NCBI GenBank assembly: GCA_025350465.1
Contig: JANXXU010000007.1
Location: forward strand, 114,451 to 178,450
From: Alphaproteobacteria bacterium
GTDB lineage: Bacteria > Pseudomonadota > Alphaproteobacteria > Micropepsales > Micropepsaceae
Reading direction: 5' to 3'
DNA: 64,000 bases
Numbering within the stretch: the stretch's first letter is position 1; the number at the start of each line of letters is the position of its first letter. The notes under the pieces are model-generated. The model saw only the letters and a program-made list of their open reading frames with translations, was not told the DNA's origin and did not search any database. This document shows positions 8,449 to 17,814 of the stretch, one piece after another. Made by a program: the position numbers and the translations under genes.

Positions 8449-9018
8449 TCAGGTCGCGCCTTTCTTCTTGAGCATCGCGACGACCGAGGGTTGACCGCTG
8501 CTGCGCGCGATTTCGAGCACGCTTGTGCCGGTTTGGTCCGCTTCGTTCGGATTGGCGCCGTGGTCAAGCAAGATTTTGGCGATATCTTCGCGGTGCGACC
8601 GAACAGCTTTGATCAAAGCGGTCTCGCGCAACGCGCCCTGCTTGTCGACATCCGCCTTCTTTTCCAGAAGGTAGGAGACAATCGCCGTGTCGCCGTTGGC
8701 CGCCGCCAGCGTCAGCGGCGTCGTCTCGTCGGTGCTTGCGATATCGACCCGCGCGCCCTGCTCAACGAGCAGCGTGACGATCTCGAGGCTGTGCATGGTG
8801 ACCGCGAGCACGAGGGCGGGTGTGCCGTCGCCCGCACGTTGGTTCGGCGTCGTTCCGTCGACGAGGGCCGCGTTCACCTTGTCGACCGCGCCGTCTTTGA
8901 TCGCCTCGATCAGGGGCGTTTCGCCAAACATGTCGGCGCGGGCGGGTGCCTGTGCGACCAGGGCGCCGCAAAGCGAAAGAAAGAGGCCTGCGGCAAGACG
9001 TTTGGCTGCGCAGTTCAT
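8449..9018 (-). CDS. Periplasmic ankyrin-repeat protein
   Basis: About 189 residues with a signal peptide (MNCAAKRLAAGLFLSLCGALVAQAPARA) followed by four to five ankyrin repeats (GETPLIEAIKDGAVDKV, TTPLTLAAANGDTAIVSYLL, ETALIKAVRSHREDIAKILL, GTSVLEIARSSGQPSVV). ATG 9018 is used; a TTG at 9030 has a better-spaced GAAAGG and could be the true start. Such exported ankyrin proteins are scaffolds, in some bacteria linked to catalase or oxidative-stress functions; the partner is unknown here. It is divergent from the PBP gene. Confidence 0.75.
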   Translation of the reverse strand: MNCAAKRLAAGLFLSLCGALVAQAPARADMFGETPLIEAIKDGAVDKVNAALVDGTTPNQRAGDGTPALVLAVTMHSLEIVTLLVEQGARVDIASTDETTPLTLAAANGDTAIVSYLLEKKADVDKQGALRETALIKAVRSHREDIAKILLDHGANPNEADQTGTSVLEIARSSGQPSVVAMLKKKGAT

Positions 9019-9196
9019 GGTGCGGTCCAAGGTTTAGACCTTTCAAAGGAGAGGCGAGGGCGCATGCTAGCAGGCGAAAGGCCGATATTGAACCGGTTCC
9101 CGCCTTAGGTGGTGGGTGACCGGCGACCCTTTCAGGGGCCATTAACGGCTCGAGTCCTAGAACGACATTTGGCGGATCAGGATCTGAGCGAAGGCA

Positions 9197-11191
9197 ATGA
9201 CTAAGGGTGGCGAGGGAAAGCGGCAAGGGCCGCCGCAAGCTCCTGCCCGCAAGCCGCGCAAAAAGCGTAAAGCGAGCGGAGAGGGCGGTCATTGGGGCTG
9301 GCGCGTTGCGCATTACGGCGCGCTGACCTGCGTCTGGTCCACAGTCATTGTCGCCGGTGTACTGGCGTTTTTCGCCGCCGATTTGCCGTCCACCGAAGGG
9401 CTGCGCCGGCAAGACACGACGCATGCGGTGACTCTGCTGGACGCCAAGGGTCGCTTAATCGCGCGTCGCGGCATCGATGCAGGGATGCCCGTCACACTCG
9501 GTGATCTGCGGCCTTACGTGCCGCAAGCGGTGATCGCGACGGAGGACCGCCGGTTCTATTCCCATTTCGGTGTCGACCCGTGGGGCTTGGGCCGCGCGAT
9601 GTGGGTGAATTTCGAAGCCGGCCATATCGTGCAAGGCGGCTCGACCATTACCCAGCAACTCGCCAAGAACTTGTTTCTCGAGCCCGCGCGCACGCTGTCG
9701 CGCAAGGTGCAGGAAGCACTTCTCGCGGTTTACCTCGAGATGTCGTTCTCCAAGGACGAGATCCTCGCGCTTTATCTCAACCGCGTCTATTTCGGCGCAG
9801 GCGCTTACGGCATCGACGCGGCGTCGCGGCGCTATTTCAACAAGCCGGCATCGAAGCTTTCGATGATCGAGGCGGCGATCCTCGCCGGCCTCTTGAAGGC
9901 GCCGACACGCTATTCGCCGATCAACGGCATCGAATTGGCGCAAGCTCGCGCAACGCTCGTGCTCGACGCGATGGTCGAAGCGGGCTTTATCAACGCGGCG
10001 CAGAAGGACGAGGCGATCCGCACCCGGCCGAAGCTTGCGACGGCGCCGACGATCCAAGGCAACCAATATTTCGCCGATTGGGTGATGGAGCATTTGCCCG
10101 GTTTTGTCGGCCGGCCGGCCAGCGACCTCATCGTCCAGACGACGCTCGATCTCGACATGCAGCGCGAGGCGGAGACAGCGGTGCAGAACGTCTTGCGCGA
10201 CAAGGGCCCGGGCACGGGCGCGGAACAAGCGGCGCTTATCGCCATCGCGACCGACGGCGCTGTGCGTGCGATGGTCGGCGGACGCTCCTATACGCAGTCG
10301 GAGTTCAACCGGGCAACTCTGGCGCGCCGCCAGCCGGGTTCGGCGTTCAAGCCGTTCGTCTTTCTGACGGCGCTTGAGAACGGCCGCACGCCTGCCTCGC
10401 GTGTGGTCGATGCGGCCGTTACCTATCGCGGTTGGACGCCGGAGAATTTCGACGAGAAACACGACGGCGAGATGTCGCTGACGCAAGCGCTCGCCCGCTC
10501 GATCAACACGATTGCCGTTCGCCTGTGTCTGGAGCTCGGACCGGAGAATGTCGCCGCAACCGCCCGCCGGCTCGGCATCACGTCGCCGCTCAATCCCGTG
10601 CCGTCGTTGGCCCTTGGCACGTCGGAGGTGACGCTCACCGAACTGACGAACGCTTATCTGCCGTTCGCGACCGCGGGGCGCGGCGCGATCGCTCACAGCA
10701 TCCAAAGCGTGCGCTCTGTGAACGGCGACGTGCTTTACGCGCGCGCCGGATCGGGGCCAGGCCAAGTCATCAATGCGAACGAAGCGGGCGCGATGAACCG
10801 GATGCTGTCGGAAGCGATGCGCTCAGGCACCGGCAAGTCGGCGGCGCTCGCCTTTCGCCCGGCGGCCGGCAAGACCGGCACATCCCAAGAATTTCGCGAC
10901 GCTTGGTTCGTCGGTTATTCCGCGCAGCTTGTCACCGGCGTTTGGGTTGGGAACGACGAAGCCAAGCCGATGAAGAAAGTCACCGGCGGCACGATCCCGG
11001 CGCAGATCTGGAAGACGTTCATGGAAGCGGCGACCGCGAACGACCCGGTGGTCGCGCTGCCCGGCACAAACATCGTCGACGAAGCGCCGCGTGTGGCCGC
11101 CAACGATGCGGGCACTTCGGCCTTCGATCAACTGCTGTCGTCGCTCTTCGAAGCCAAGCCCGCGCCCAAGCCAAAACCGGCGACGAACTAG
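9197..11191 (+). CDS. Penicillin-binding protein 1A (bifunctional transglycosylase/transpeptidase)
   Basis: 664 residues of class A PBP. A basic cytoplasmic tail (RKPRKKRKAS) and one membrane anchor (about 42-62) lead to a GT51 glycosyltransferase with catalytic E116 (ATEDRRFYSHFGVD) and GGSTITQQLAKN. The transpeptidase has SxxK at S382 (GSAFKPF), SxN at 435-437 (SIN) and KTGTS at 559-563. It polymerises and cross-links peptidoglycan in the periplasm. The C-terminus is a short Pro/Lys tail. The length is shorter than E. coli PBP1A, lacking its OB-like insert, as is common in alphaproteobacterial paralogues. The adjacent genes are not cell-wall genes. Confidence 0.92.
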   Translation: MTKGGEGKRQGPPQAPARKPRKKRKASGEGGHWGWRVAHYGALTCVWSTVIVAGVLAFFAADLPSTEGLRRQDTTHAVTLLDAKGRLIARRGIDAGMPVTLGDLRPYVPQAVIATEDRRFYSHFGVDPWGLGRAMWVNFEAGHIVQGGSTITQQLAKNLFLEPARTLSRKVQEALLAVYLEMSFSKDEILALYLNRVYFGAGAYGIDAASRRYFNKPASKLSMIEAAILAGLLKAPTRYSPINGIELAQARATLVLDAMVEAGFINAAQKDEAIRTRPKLATAPTIQGNQYFADWVMEHLPGFVGRPASDLIVQTTLDLDMQREAETAVQNVLRDKGPGTGAEQAALIAIATDGAVRAMVGGRSYTQSEFNRATLARRQPGSAFKPFVFLTALENGRTPASRVVDAAVTYRGWTPENFDEKHDGEMSLTQALARSINTIAVRLCLELGPENVAATARRLGITSPLNPVPSLALGTSEVTLTELTNAYLPFATAGRGAIAHSIQSVRSVNGDVLYARAGSGPGQVINANEAGAMNRMLSEAMRSGTGKSAALAFRPAAGKTGTSQEFRDAWFVGYSAQLVTGVWVGNDEAKPMKKVTGGTIPAQIWKTFMEAATANDPVVALPGTNIVDEAPRVAANDAGTSAFDQLLSSLFEAKPAPKPKPATN

Positions 11192-11235
11192 CGGTCTTTT
11201 TCTTTCACACGTTGCTCGAAGCCTGACAAAGAATT

Positions 11236-11354
11236 GTCATGCCCGCGGAGGCGGGCACCCAGCAACGAAGTTTGCGCAGAGAGACGTGACAGTCCCGGTG
11301 GAAAAAAGACTCTCGTTTAGAGAGGCTAGATTCCCGCCTTCGCGGGAATGACAA
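11236..11354. repeat. Composite palindromic repeat (GTCATTCCCGC family)
   Basis: The left part TGTCATGCCCGCGGAGGCGGGC and the right part ATTCCCGCCTTCGCGGGAATGACA are each hairpins and are inverted relative to one another, giving a composite palindrome of about 118 bases just after the PBP gene. A single copy of the same unit lies at 29757-29783. This is a REP/BIME-like intergenic element and may also act as a terminator. Confidence 0.65.
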
Positions 11355-11398
11355 CCGTGGAAGGTGGTTCCTTAAGTGCAAGCCGGTTCGGCTAGTCC

Positions 11399-12127
11399 TT
11401 ATTCCGTACGTTGGCGTCGCGAGGGCTTTTGCGCCATATAGCGGTGCAGCTCGGCGCCGTTTTGGCGGAGCCAGACTTGCGCGGTTTCCGCTTCTTCGCG
11501 GCCGACCAAGCGATCGACGATACGCCAGAAACGGCTTGAGTGATTCATCTCTTTCAGATGGGCCACCTCGTGCGCGGCGACGTAGTTCAATACGAAATTC
11601 GGCGCCAGGATCAGGCGCCACGAGAACGACATCGCACCGCTTGTCGAGCATGAGCCCCAGCGGCTCGAGGCGTCGCGCACCGTGATGCGGCGCGGCGCCA
11701 CGTCGAGCGCGGTCGCATGCGCTTGCACACGGCGCGAGACGTGCTGGCGTGCTTGCTTCTTGAGCCAGTCTTCGATGCGGCGCGGCGCGTGCTCGCGCTG
11801 GCCGGATACGCGCAGCGTCGGCTTCGCCCCGTCGTTGTCGAGCCAAACGCCGCCGCGCTCACCCGGCGCGAGGCGGATCGGATAGATCTCGCCCTTGAAG
11901 AGGATCGAGTTGCCGGGCTCGAAGTAAACCGGCGCCGGCACCTTGGCGAGGCGCCCCGCGATCCAGTCTTCTTCAGCCCGCGCAAAATCGAGCGCGCGGT
12001 TGACCGAGCGTTCGCTTGGCGCGACGACCGCGATCTCACCGGTCGAGGGATGGACCTTGACGATCAGACGCCGGGCGCGCGGGTTCAGCCGTACTTTGAC
12101 CGATACGGATTTGCCGCCGATCTTCAT
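11399..12127 (-). CDS. YgjP/DUF45-type zinc metallopeptidase-like protein
   Basis: About 242 residues from ATG 12127; ATG 12196 (265 residues) is possible. The track start inside the opposite VOC gene is not credible. The N-terminal half carries the PRARRLIVKVHPSTGEIAVVAP block of the family. The C-terminal half has RWGSCS and the zinc motif HExxH in AAHEVAHLKEMNHS with a downstream FW region, as in YgjP/SprT-like peptidases. It is predicted cytoplasmic; the biological substrate is unknown. It is divergent from the VOC gene. Confidence 0.82.
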   Translation of the reverse strand: MKIGGKSVSVKVRLNPRARRLIVKVHPSTGEIAVVAPSERSVNRALDFARAEEDWIAGRLAKVPAPVYFEPGNSILFKGEIYPIRLAPGERGGVWLDNDGAKPTLRVSGQREHAPRRIEDWLKKQARQHVSRRVQAHATALDVAPRRITVRDASSRWGSCSTSGAMSFSWRLILAPNFVLNYVAAHEVAHLKEMNHSSRFWRIVDRLVGREEAETAQVWLRQNGAELHRYMAQKPSRRQRTE

Positions 12128-12238
12128 CGTCTCTTCGCGCGAGCGCCGCTTCACTTGTCTCTTAATCCTTTGACCAACCACCTGCGCCAACGCCATGCTT
12201 GCCCCGGTGACCCACCGCCCGAACCTCGATCTCAGACC

Positions 12239-12664
12239 ATGACGGACCGCCCGCGTTTCCATTTGGCCTTTCCCGTCCACGACCTGGACAAGACGCGCGC
12301 CTTCTACGGCGATGTGCTCGGTTGTCCTGAGGGCCGATCGGCTGCCGAGTGGGTCGATTTCGACTTCTTCGGACATCAGATCGTCGCCCATTTGACAGGG
12401 GAGGTGGGGCGGGGGGAAGTGGCAAATGAGGTTGACGGCGACCAAGTTCCGGTTCGCCATTTTGGGGTCGTATTAACCCTCGAAAAATGGCGCGAAATAG
12501 CCGACCGGCTGCGTAACTCTAATGTACAATTTTTGGTTGAGCCGCATACTCGCTTCAAAGGCGAAGCGGGAGAACAAGCCACGCTTTTCGTGCTCGATCC
12601 CTCTGGTAATGCTTTGGAATTCAAGGCTTTCGCTGACGATCGCATGGTCTTCGCCAAGACCTGA
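12239..12664 (+). CDS. VOC-superfamily (glyoxalase/dioxygenase-like) protein
   Basis: 141 residues. Two betaalphabetabetabeta half-modules of the vicinal oxygen chelate fold: the first begins RFHLAFPVHDLDKTRAFYGDVLG, the second ends LFVLDPSGNALEFKAF. Potential metal ligands are H8 (first strand), the His of VRHFGVV and the Glu of ALEFKAF. The ATG at 12239 was picked because the track ORF starts hundreds of bases upstream inside the opposite gene. The enzyme activity cannot be inferred from sequence alone. It is convergent with the HAD gene. Confidence 0.8.
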   Translation: MTDRPRFHLAFPVHDLDKTRAFYGDVLGCPEGRSAAEWVDFDFFGHQIVAHLTGEVGRGEVANEVDGDQVPVRHFGVVLTLEKWREIADRLRNSNVQFLVEPHTRFKGEAGEQATLFVLDPSGNALEFKAFADDRMVFAKT

Positions 12665-12698
12665 GCGGCACAACCTCACGGTGTTAAGGAACGTATGG

Positions 12699-13328
12699 TT
12701 AACGAAGCGTGAACCCTGTCGCAGCCTCTAAATCGGCAAGTGCCTGGTCGCCCGATTGCACCTTGATCGTCACCATTCCCATGTCGCGTGCCGGCTTCAG
12801 GTTGATGCCGAGATCGTCGAGATAAACGCAAGCCTTCGGATCGACGCCGAGGGCGTCTGTCATCAGCGCATAGATGCGCGGATCGGGTTTGCGCAAACCG
12901 ACCTTCGAGGACTCGATCACGTGATGGAAGAGAGCCATCACGCGCTCCATCTCCGACGAGCGCCAGGACGATGTTTTCTTCTCGTCCTTGACGTTGTTGG
13001 TGATGCAGCCGGTCTTGGTGCGGGCACGAATGTGCTCGAGCGCCTTGACCATGCTCGGCCTGATCGCCCCTTGCAGGCAAGCGAGGACGTCATGGCCGCG
13101 CAGCTCATGGCCAGCGGCGCGCGCCTCCGTGGCGAATGCCTGGTCGAAGGCATCGAGATCGATATCGGAGCGCTCGAATTGGGCCCACGCATTCTCGTGC
13201 GGGTTCGTCGAATTGATCCGGCGAATGAAGTTTTCCGGCAAGCCGCGCTCGCGTTCAAGCGTGGCAAAGGCCTCGAACGGCGACTCGGTGATGACGCCCC
13301 CGAAGTCGAAGATGACGGCTTGGATCAT
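12699..13328 (-). CDS. HAD-superfamily hydrolase (HAD-IA, haloacid dehalogenase-like)
   Basis: 209 residues from ATG 13328 (MIQAVIFDFGG). The track ORF runs 93 codons further into repeat DNA. Motif I is DFGGVI, motif II TNN (GCITNNV), motif III K in SSKVGLRKPDP and motif IV YLDDLG. Motif I has DxGG, lacking the second Asp of phosphatases, as in the epoxide-hydrolase-N-terminal/ACAD10-like branch of HAD proteins. Activity on small phosphoesters is therefore uncertain. The gene starts next to a CTTTCCTCCCC-type repeat. Confidence 0.8.
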   Translation of the reverse strand: MIQAVIFDFGGVITESPFEAFATLERERGLPENFIRRINSTNPHENAWAQFERSDIDLDAFDQAFATEARAAGHELRGHDVLACLQGAIRPSMVKALEHIRARTKTGCITNNVKDEKKTSSWRSSEMERVMALFHHVIESSKVGLRKPDPRIYALMTDALGVDPKACVYLDDLGINLKPARDMGMVTIKVQSGDQALADLEAATGFTLR

Positions 13329-13379
13329 GGTGTGGCTCGTGCTGTCGCGCTTGCTACCCTCGCATAGCACGGCCCGGCG

Positions 13380-13592
13380 TCCTCTTTCCTCCCTCGCGTG
13401 TTCGCGGGGGAGGGGGACCGCGCAGCGGCCGCCTTCGCTAAAGCTACGGCGCCCTAAGTTGCAAACACTTGCCCGCCGAAGCATTCGCGGAGGCGGGTGG
13501 AGGGGGCGGAAGGCATGCGCTGACTTCCCCCCTCCGTCACTCGCCTTCGGCTCGTGCCACCTCCCCCGTGAAGAACAGGGGAGGAAAGCTGC
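13380..13592. repeat. Long imperfect palindromic element (CTTTCCTCCCC family, copy 1)
   Basis: The ends TCTTTCCTCCCTCGCGTG and CAGGGGAGGAAAGC are inverted repeats; inside are CGCGGGGGAGG and a GGAGGCGGGTGGAGG / CCCCCCTCCGTC pairing. The same architecture and end sequence recur at 27228-27396. It has no ORF with coding character. It fills most of the gap between the HAD gene and the next CDS, which otherwise shows nothing. Confidence 0.65.
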
Positions 13593-13667
13593 TTCATTGG
13601 CGTTCATCTCGTGGCGGCCACGTAGACGGCTGTGTCAAGGTCTCGTAATGCGGGCGCCGCGCCCGGA

Positions 13668-14024
13668 TTAAGTCTCGCGCTTCAGCGCAAAGGCTGTGTC
13701 TGTTTTTCCTGGCTCGCGGATCACGATGTGCGCCGTGGTTTCGCTGTCGCGCGTCAGCGTGGCGCTGCCCGACGGCCAAGTGATCGTGACGACGCCGGCT
13801 GGCGAAACAGCAGAGTGCGTGTCGGCGAGATAGTCGCCGCGCCAGTAAAGACCGATGAGCTCGTTGCCGGCGAAGATGATTTGCGCGCCATTGCCGTTGG
13901 CCCAGTTCCCGACCCATGTCCCGTCCCAGCCCGATCGTTGCGTGTCGCTCGCCCAACCTGGGATAGGAGCGATCGTCACATACGCGCACATCGCAAGCAG
14001 CAATGCGGTGATCGAGAATTTCAT
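13668..14024 (-). CDS. Small exported protein of unknown function
   Basis: 118 residues from ATG 14024, which has GAAGGA seven bases upstream; the track start is 19 codons earlier. Signal peptide MKFSITALLLAMCAYVTIAPIPGWA, then a beta-rich domain (WDGTWVGNWANGNGAQIIFAGNELIGLYWRGDY, then WPSGSATLTRD) resembling small periplasmic barrel-like domains that I cannot place in a named family. It is divergent from the GFA gene at 14140. Confidence 0.65.
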   Translation of the reverse strand: MKFSITALLLAMCAYVTIAPIPGWASDTQRSGWDGTWVGNWANGNGAQIIFAGNELIGLYWRGDYLADTHSAVSPAGVVTITWPSGSATLTRDSETTAHIVIREPGKTDTAFALKRET

Positions 14025-14139
14025 AACCATGTCCTTCGACAACAGCGTGGCGGATTCATGATACGCCTGCCTCTCACGCATAGCATGGCGTGGCGACTGT
14101 TGTCGGTATCGATGAATTCTCTAGCGGTGGAGACTGCCG

Positions 14140-14499
14140 ATGTTCGACGGGACGTGCCATTGCGGCGCGGTGCGTTTCTCTGTCTCGGAAGCGCCGCAAT
14201 GGCTGACGCGATGCAATTGCAGCTCTTGCCGGCGTCGCGGCGGATTGTGGGCGCATTTCGGCAGCGACAAGATTTCGCTGACCTTCGAGCCCGACGTGGT
14301 CATCCGCTATATTTGGGGCGACAAGACGCTCGCCAACGTCTTCTGCAAGACCTGCGGCTGCACCACGCATTGGGAAAATCTCGACACGACGCCCGGCGCG
14401 CGCATGGGGCTGAACTTCAACATGTGCGAGCCCAAGGCGATCGAAGGCTTGCGCATCCGCCACTTCGACGGCGCCGATACATGGGAATATTTGGACTGA
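14140..14499 (+). CDS. GFA-family (Gfa/CENP-V-like) zinc protein
   Basis: 119 residues. It has the full cysteine set of the glutathione-dependent formaldehyde-activating-like fold: CHC (GTCHCGAVRF), CNCSSC (RCNCSSCRRRGG) and CKTCGC (VFCKTCGCTTHW). ATG 14140 has GGAG eight bases upstream. Members bind two zinc ions; most have no proven glutathione or formaldehyde activity, so only the fold is asserted. Confidence 0.85.
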   Translation: MFDGTCHCGAVRFSVSEAPQWLTRCNCSSCRRRGGLWAHFGSDKISLTFEPDVVIRYIWGDKTLANVFCKTCGCTTHWENLDTTPGARMGLNFNMCEPKAIEGLRIRHFDGADTWEYLD

Positions 14500-14527
14500 C
14501 GAGCGCGCACTCCATTCCTTGTGCCGT

Positions 14528-14800
14528 TCAATTCAACCGGCGCTCGTTGGCCGCGCTGCGGCGGAAAGCGGACAGGCGTTCGTTGGTGTCGTCGGCGTGA
14601 ACGAGTTCGAGCACGGTGCCGAGCGCTTCGCCGACTCGGTGAACTTGATCGCGAAGATCGTTCAGTCCCGGCTCGTTCGCGTTCGACGGGCCACGGTTGA
14701 AACGCTCGATCAGTTCGCAGGCGAGGCACAAAGCGAGTCCCGATTGGATCGCCAAAGCCTCCGTTCGCCTCAGCGTTTCGGCCAGTTCGTCCGGCAACAT
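14528..14800 (-). CDS. Small helical protein of unknown function
   Basis: 90 residues from ATG 14800 with TGGAG seven bases upstream. The composition is normal for this genome rather than shadow-like: amphipathic helices (LAETLRRTEALAIQSGLALCLACELIERF and DLRDQVHRVGEALGTVLELVHADD). No membrane segment, signal peptide or known motif. It is probably a real cytoplasmic gene; competing ORFs on the other strand look weaker. Confidence 0.5.
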   Translation of the reverse strand: MLPDELAETLRRTEALAIQSGLALCLACELIERFNRGPSNANEPGLNDLRDQVHRVGEALGTVLELVHADDTNERLSAFRRSAANERRLN

Positions 14801-15213
14801 TCGTCATCTCCAGTGCGTGAAGGTGACCAATGATGTTCATGCTATGTTCTATCGGTCAAGCGCTGACGAAAAATGTACACAGCAAAACTCAGCCCCGGTT
14901 CCTATGAACGCGGAAATGAGAATCTACTCAGAGGCAATAATCTTTGCCGGTGATCGAACGCGGCTCCAAGTTAATAGGCCCGCAGTGCGCGATTTCGCGC
15001 CCGATATTTGCGCTGTGGCGGAAGCACGGGCTGAGAAGAACGCGGAAGACAAGTCCGGCGCCCAAACGGCAGCGCTTCGCTGTCGCTCATTGCGCAACTC
15101 ACGCATGACAACGCGCGCCTCGACCTTCGCCGCACGCACTTGAAGTGGTCGGGGCGGTGTGAAACCTTGCGGCGCCAACGGCTTGCTTCCCGTCCCCCCT
15201 CGCCGGAGACTTC
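14801..15213. other. Intergenic region upstream of sdhC
   Basis: About 410 bases without a convincing gene: the track ORFs here are short, unordered and lack ribosome binding sites. It presumably contains the sdhCDA promoter, but I cannot pick a -35/-10 pair or operator with confidence. Confidence 0.5.
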
Positions 15214-15618
15214 ATGGCTGAACACAAATCCGCCGCACGACCGATGTCACCGAATTGGCAGATCTATCGCTGGCCTCTCTCGATGGGGGTATCGATTCTC
15301 CACCGCGTCACCGGGTTCGGACTTGCGCTGGGCACGCTTATCCTCGCCTGGTGGCTTGTCGCGGCGGCGCTGGGGCCCGAGGCTTACGGCACATTTCAAG
15401 CGGTCGCCTATCACTGGTTCGGGCGGCTGATCCTCTTCGGCTTCACGCTCGCGCTCGTCTTTCACATGCTGAACGGCGTGCGTCACTTGTTCTGGGATGC
15501 GGGTTTCGGCTTTGCGCTGCCGACGGCGAACCGCACCGGCATCGCCGTTTACGGGCTGACGATCGTCATCACCTGGATCATCTGGGCGCTGGCCTATCAT
15601 TCGATGGGGAAGCTCTGA
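15214..15618 (+). CDS. sdhC: Succinate dehydrogenase cytochrome b556 subunit
   Basis: 134 residues with three membrane helices. The signature RPMSPNWQIYRWPLSMGVSI and SILHRVTGF is the quinone-site region, and the heme-ligand His lies in FHMLNGVRHLFWD. It anchors complex II in the inner membrane and helps form the ubiquinone site and heme b. The stop overlaps the sdhD start (TGATG), so the pair is coupled. Confidence 0.93.
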   Translation: MAEHKSAARPMSPNWQIYRWPLSMGVSILHRVTGFGLALGTLILAWWLVAAALGPEAYGTFQAVAYHWFGRLILFGFTLALVFHMLNGVRHLFWDAGFGFALPTANRTGIAVYGLTIVITWIIWALAYHSMGKL

Positions 15619-15992
15619 TGAGTTTGCGAACGCCGCTCGCCCGCGCGCAGGGTCTTGGATCGGCCAAGTCGGGCGTCACGCATTTTTGGCGCCAGCGGGC
15701 GACGGCGGTGGCTCTCGTGCCGCTGACCTTGTGGTTCGTCTGGACAGTCGCGCGCTACACCGGCGCCGAACATTTCGAGGTGAAGCATTTCTTCGCCAAC
15801 CCGATCAATGCGAGCCTGATGCTGCTCTTCGTGCTGGCCGGGCTCTATCACATGGCGCTCGGCGTTCAGGTGATCATCGAGGACTACATTCCGCGCGAGG
15901 GCATGAAGCTCGCGCTGCTGCTGCTCAGCCAATTCGCGGCGTTCGCCGTCGCCGTCATTTGCGTGCTCGCGATCCTGCGGCTCGCGCTCTAG
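15618..15992 (+). CDS. sdhD: Succinate dehydrogenase membrane anchor subunit
   Basis: 124 residues, three membrane helices. The heme-ligand region is LYHMALGVQVIIEDYI, with H in the second helix and the D-Y pair near the quinone pocket. N-terminal HFWRQRATAVALVPL is typical. It overlaps sdhC by one base and lies 27 bases before sdhA, forming sdhC-sdhD-sdhA; sdhB is not next. Confidence 0.93.
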   Translation: MSLRTPLARAQGLGSAKSGVTHFWRQRATAVALVPLTLWFVWTVARYTGAEHFEVKHFFANPINASLMLLFVLAGLYHMALGVQVIIEDYIPREGMKLALLLLSQFAAFAVAVICVLAILRLAL

Positions 15993-16019
15993 AACCTTCG
16001 CATCGGAAACGGCAACGCC

Positions 16020-17807
16020 ATGCCCGCCTATCCCATTACCGATCATACGTTCGATGTCGTCGTCGTCGGCGCCGGGGGGTCGGGCCTACGTGCGACCCTC
16101 GAAGCCGCGCGCCACGGGCTGACCGTCGCCAACATCACCAAAGTTTTCCCGACGCGCAGCCACACCGTCGCGGCGCAAGGCGGCATCTCGGCCTCGCTCG
16201 GCAACATGGAGCCCGACGATTGGCGTTGGCACATGTACGACACCGTCAAGGGCTCGGACTGGCTCGGCGATCAGGACGCGATCGAATATCTCTGCCGGCA
16301 TGCGCCGGAGGCCGTCTACGAGCTCGAACATTTCGGCGTCCCGTTCAGCCGCACTGAAGACGGTAAGATTTATCAGCGCGCCTTCGGCGGTATGACGAAG
16401 AATTTCGGCGAAGCGCCGATCCAGCGCACCTGCGCGGCGGCCGATCGCACGGGTCACGCGATCCTGCATTCGCTCTATGCGCAGAGCCTGCGTCACGACG
16501 CGGTGTTCTTCATCGAATATATCGCGCTCGATCTGATCATGGAGGAGGGGCGCTGCCGCGGCGTCATGGCGTGGTCGCTCGACGACGGTTCGATCCACCG
16601 CTTCCGGGCGCAACGAGTGATCATCGCGACGGGCGGTTACGGACGCGCCTATTTCACGACCACGCAAGCCCACACCTGCACTGGCGACGGCAACGCGATG
16701 GTGTTGCGCGCAGGTTTGCCGCTGCAGGACATGGAGTTCGGTCAGTTCCATCCGACCGGCGTCTACGGCGCGGGCGTGCTGATCACTGAGGGCGCGCGCG
16801 GCGAAGGTGCATATCTGACGAACGCGGCGGGCGAGCGATTTATGGAGCGCTATGCGCCGCACGCCAAAGACCTCGCCTCACGCGACGTCGTTTCGCGCGC
16901 CATGACGTTGGAGATCCGCGAAGGCCGTGGCTGCGGGCCGAACAAGGAATACATCCATCTGCATCTCAGTCATCTCGACCCGAAGATCATCCACGAACGT
17001 CTGCCGGGCATCACCGAATCGGCGCGCATCTTCGCCGGCGTCGATGTGACCAAGCAGCCGATCCCGGTGCTGCCGACCATGCATTACAGCATGGGCGGTA
17101 TTCCGACGAATTATCACGGCGAAGCGCTGACGCTGAAGGACGGTAATCCGGACTCCGTCGTGCCCGGCTTGATGGCGATCGGCGAAGCGGCTTGCGTGTC
17201 GGTACACGGCGCCAATCGCTTGGGCTCGAACTCGCTGACGGACCTCGTCGTCTTCGGGCGCGCCGCGGGATTGAAGTGCGCCGCCGACGTGAAGCCGAAG
17301 GAACGGCAAGTGGAGTGGGCCAAGGATGCGGGCGACGCGGCGCTGGCGCGTTTCGATCGCTTCCGCAACGCCAAGGGCAAGACGCCGACGGCGGCGCTGC
17401 GCCTCAAGATGCAGAAGGTGATGCAGAACAATTGCCCGATCTTCCGCACGGGCGACGTGCTGCGCCAAGGTCAAGTCGCGATCCGCGAAGCGTGGAGCGG
17501 CATGAGCGACATCGCCGTTTCTGATCGCTCGATGATCTGGAACTCGGATCTCGTCGAGACGCTCGAGTTCGACAATCTGATCGCGCAGGCGATCGTAACG
17601 ATGGACAGCGCGGCGAATCGCAAGGAATCGCGCGGCGCCCATGCGCGCGAAGACTTCCCCAAGCGCGACGACGACAACTGGATGAAGCACACGCTTTCGT
17701 GGTTCGACTCGAAGACCGCGAAGGTGACCCTCGAGTACCGCCCGGTGCATACGAACACGCTCTCCAACGACATCCAATACATCGCACCGAAGGCACGCGT
17801 GTATTGA
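16020..17807 (+). CDS. sdhA: Succinate dehydrogenase flavoprotein subunit
   Basis: 595 residues. FAD-binding GAGGSGLRA near residue 18 and the covalent-flavin histidine in [10 protein letters not shown]. The substrate site includes [11 protein letters not shown] and the catalytic arginine region [20 protein letters not shown]. The C-terminal domain ends with [11 protein letters not shown], usual for the family. It oxidises succinate to fumarate in the TCA cycle at the cytoplasmic face of complex II. The partner iron-sulfur subunit is encoded 8.6 kb downstream. Confidence 0.95.
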   Translation: MPAYPITDHTFDVVVVGAGGSGLRATLEAARHGLTVANITKVFPTRSHTVAAQGGISASLGNMEPDDWRWHMYDTVKGSDWLGDQDAIEYLCRHAPEAVYELEHFGVPFSRTEDGKIYQRAFGGMTKNFGEAPIQRTCAAADRTGHAILHSLYAQSLRHDAVFFIEYIALDLIMEEGRCRGVMAWSLDDGSIHRFRAQRVIIATGGYGRAYFTTTQAHTCTGDGNAMVLRAGLPLQDMEFGQFHPTGVYGAGVLITEGARGEGAYLTNAAGERFMERYAPHAKDLASRDVVSRAMTLEIREGRGCGPNKEYIHLHLSHLDPKIIHERLPGITESARIFAGVDVTKQPIPVLPTMHYSMGGIPTNYHGEALTLKDGNPDSVVPGLMAIGEAACVSVHGANRLGSNSLTDLVVFGRAAGLKCAADVKPKERQVEWAKDAGDAALARFDRFRNAKGKTPTAALRLKMQKVMQNNCPIFRTGDVLRQGQVAIREAWSGMSDIAVSDRSMIWNSDLVETLEFDNLIAQAIVTMDSAANRKESRGAHAREDFPKRDDDNWMKHTLSWFDSKTAKVTLEYRPVHTNTLSNDIQYIAPKARVY

Positions 17808-17814
17808 GGGGGCC

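Noticed and set aside
9455-10765. 436-residue minus-strand ORF opposite the PBP
   Set aside because: Lies fully inside the PBP gene; Arg/His-rich shadow with no motif.
13380-13592. CRISPR-like or IS-like structure
   Set aside because: No regularly spaced short repeats with unique spacers and no transposase frame; it is a single long palindromic element.
14924-15178. Minus-strand ORF upstream of sdhC
   Set aside because: No ribosome binding site or domain; Arg/Ala-rich with competing frames.
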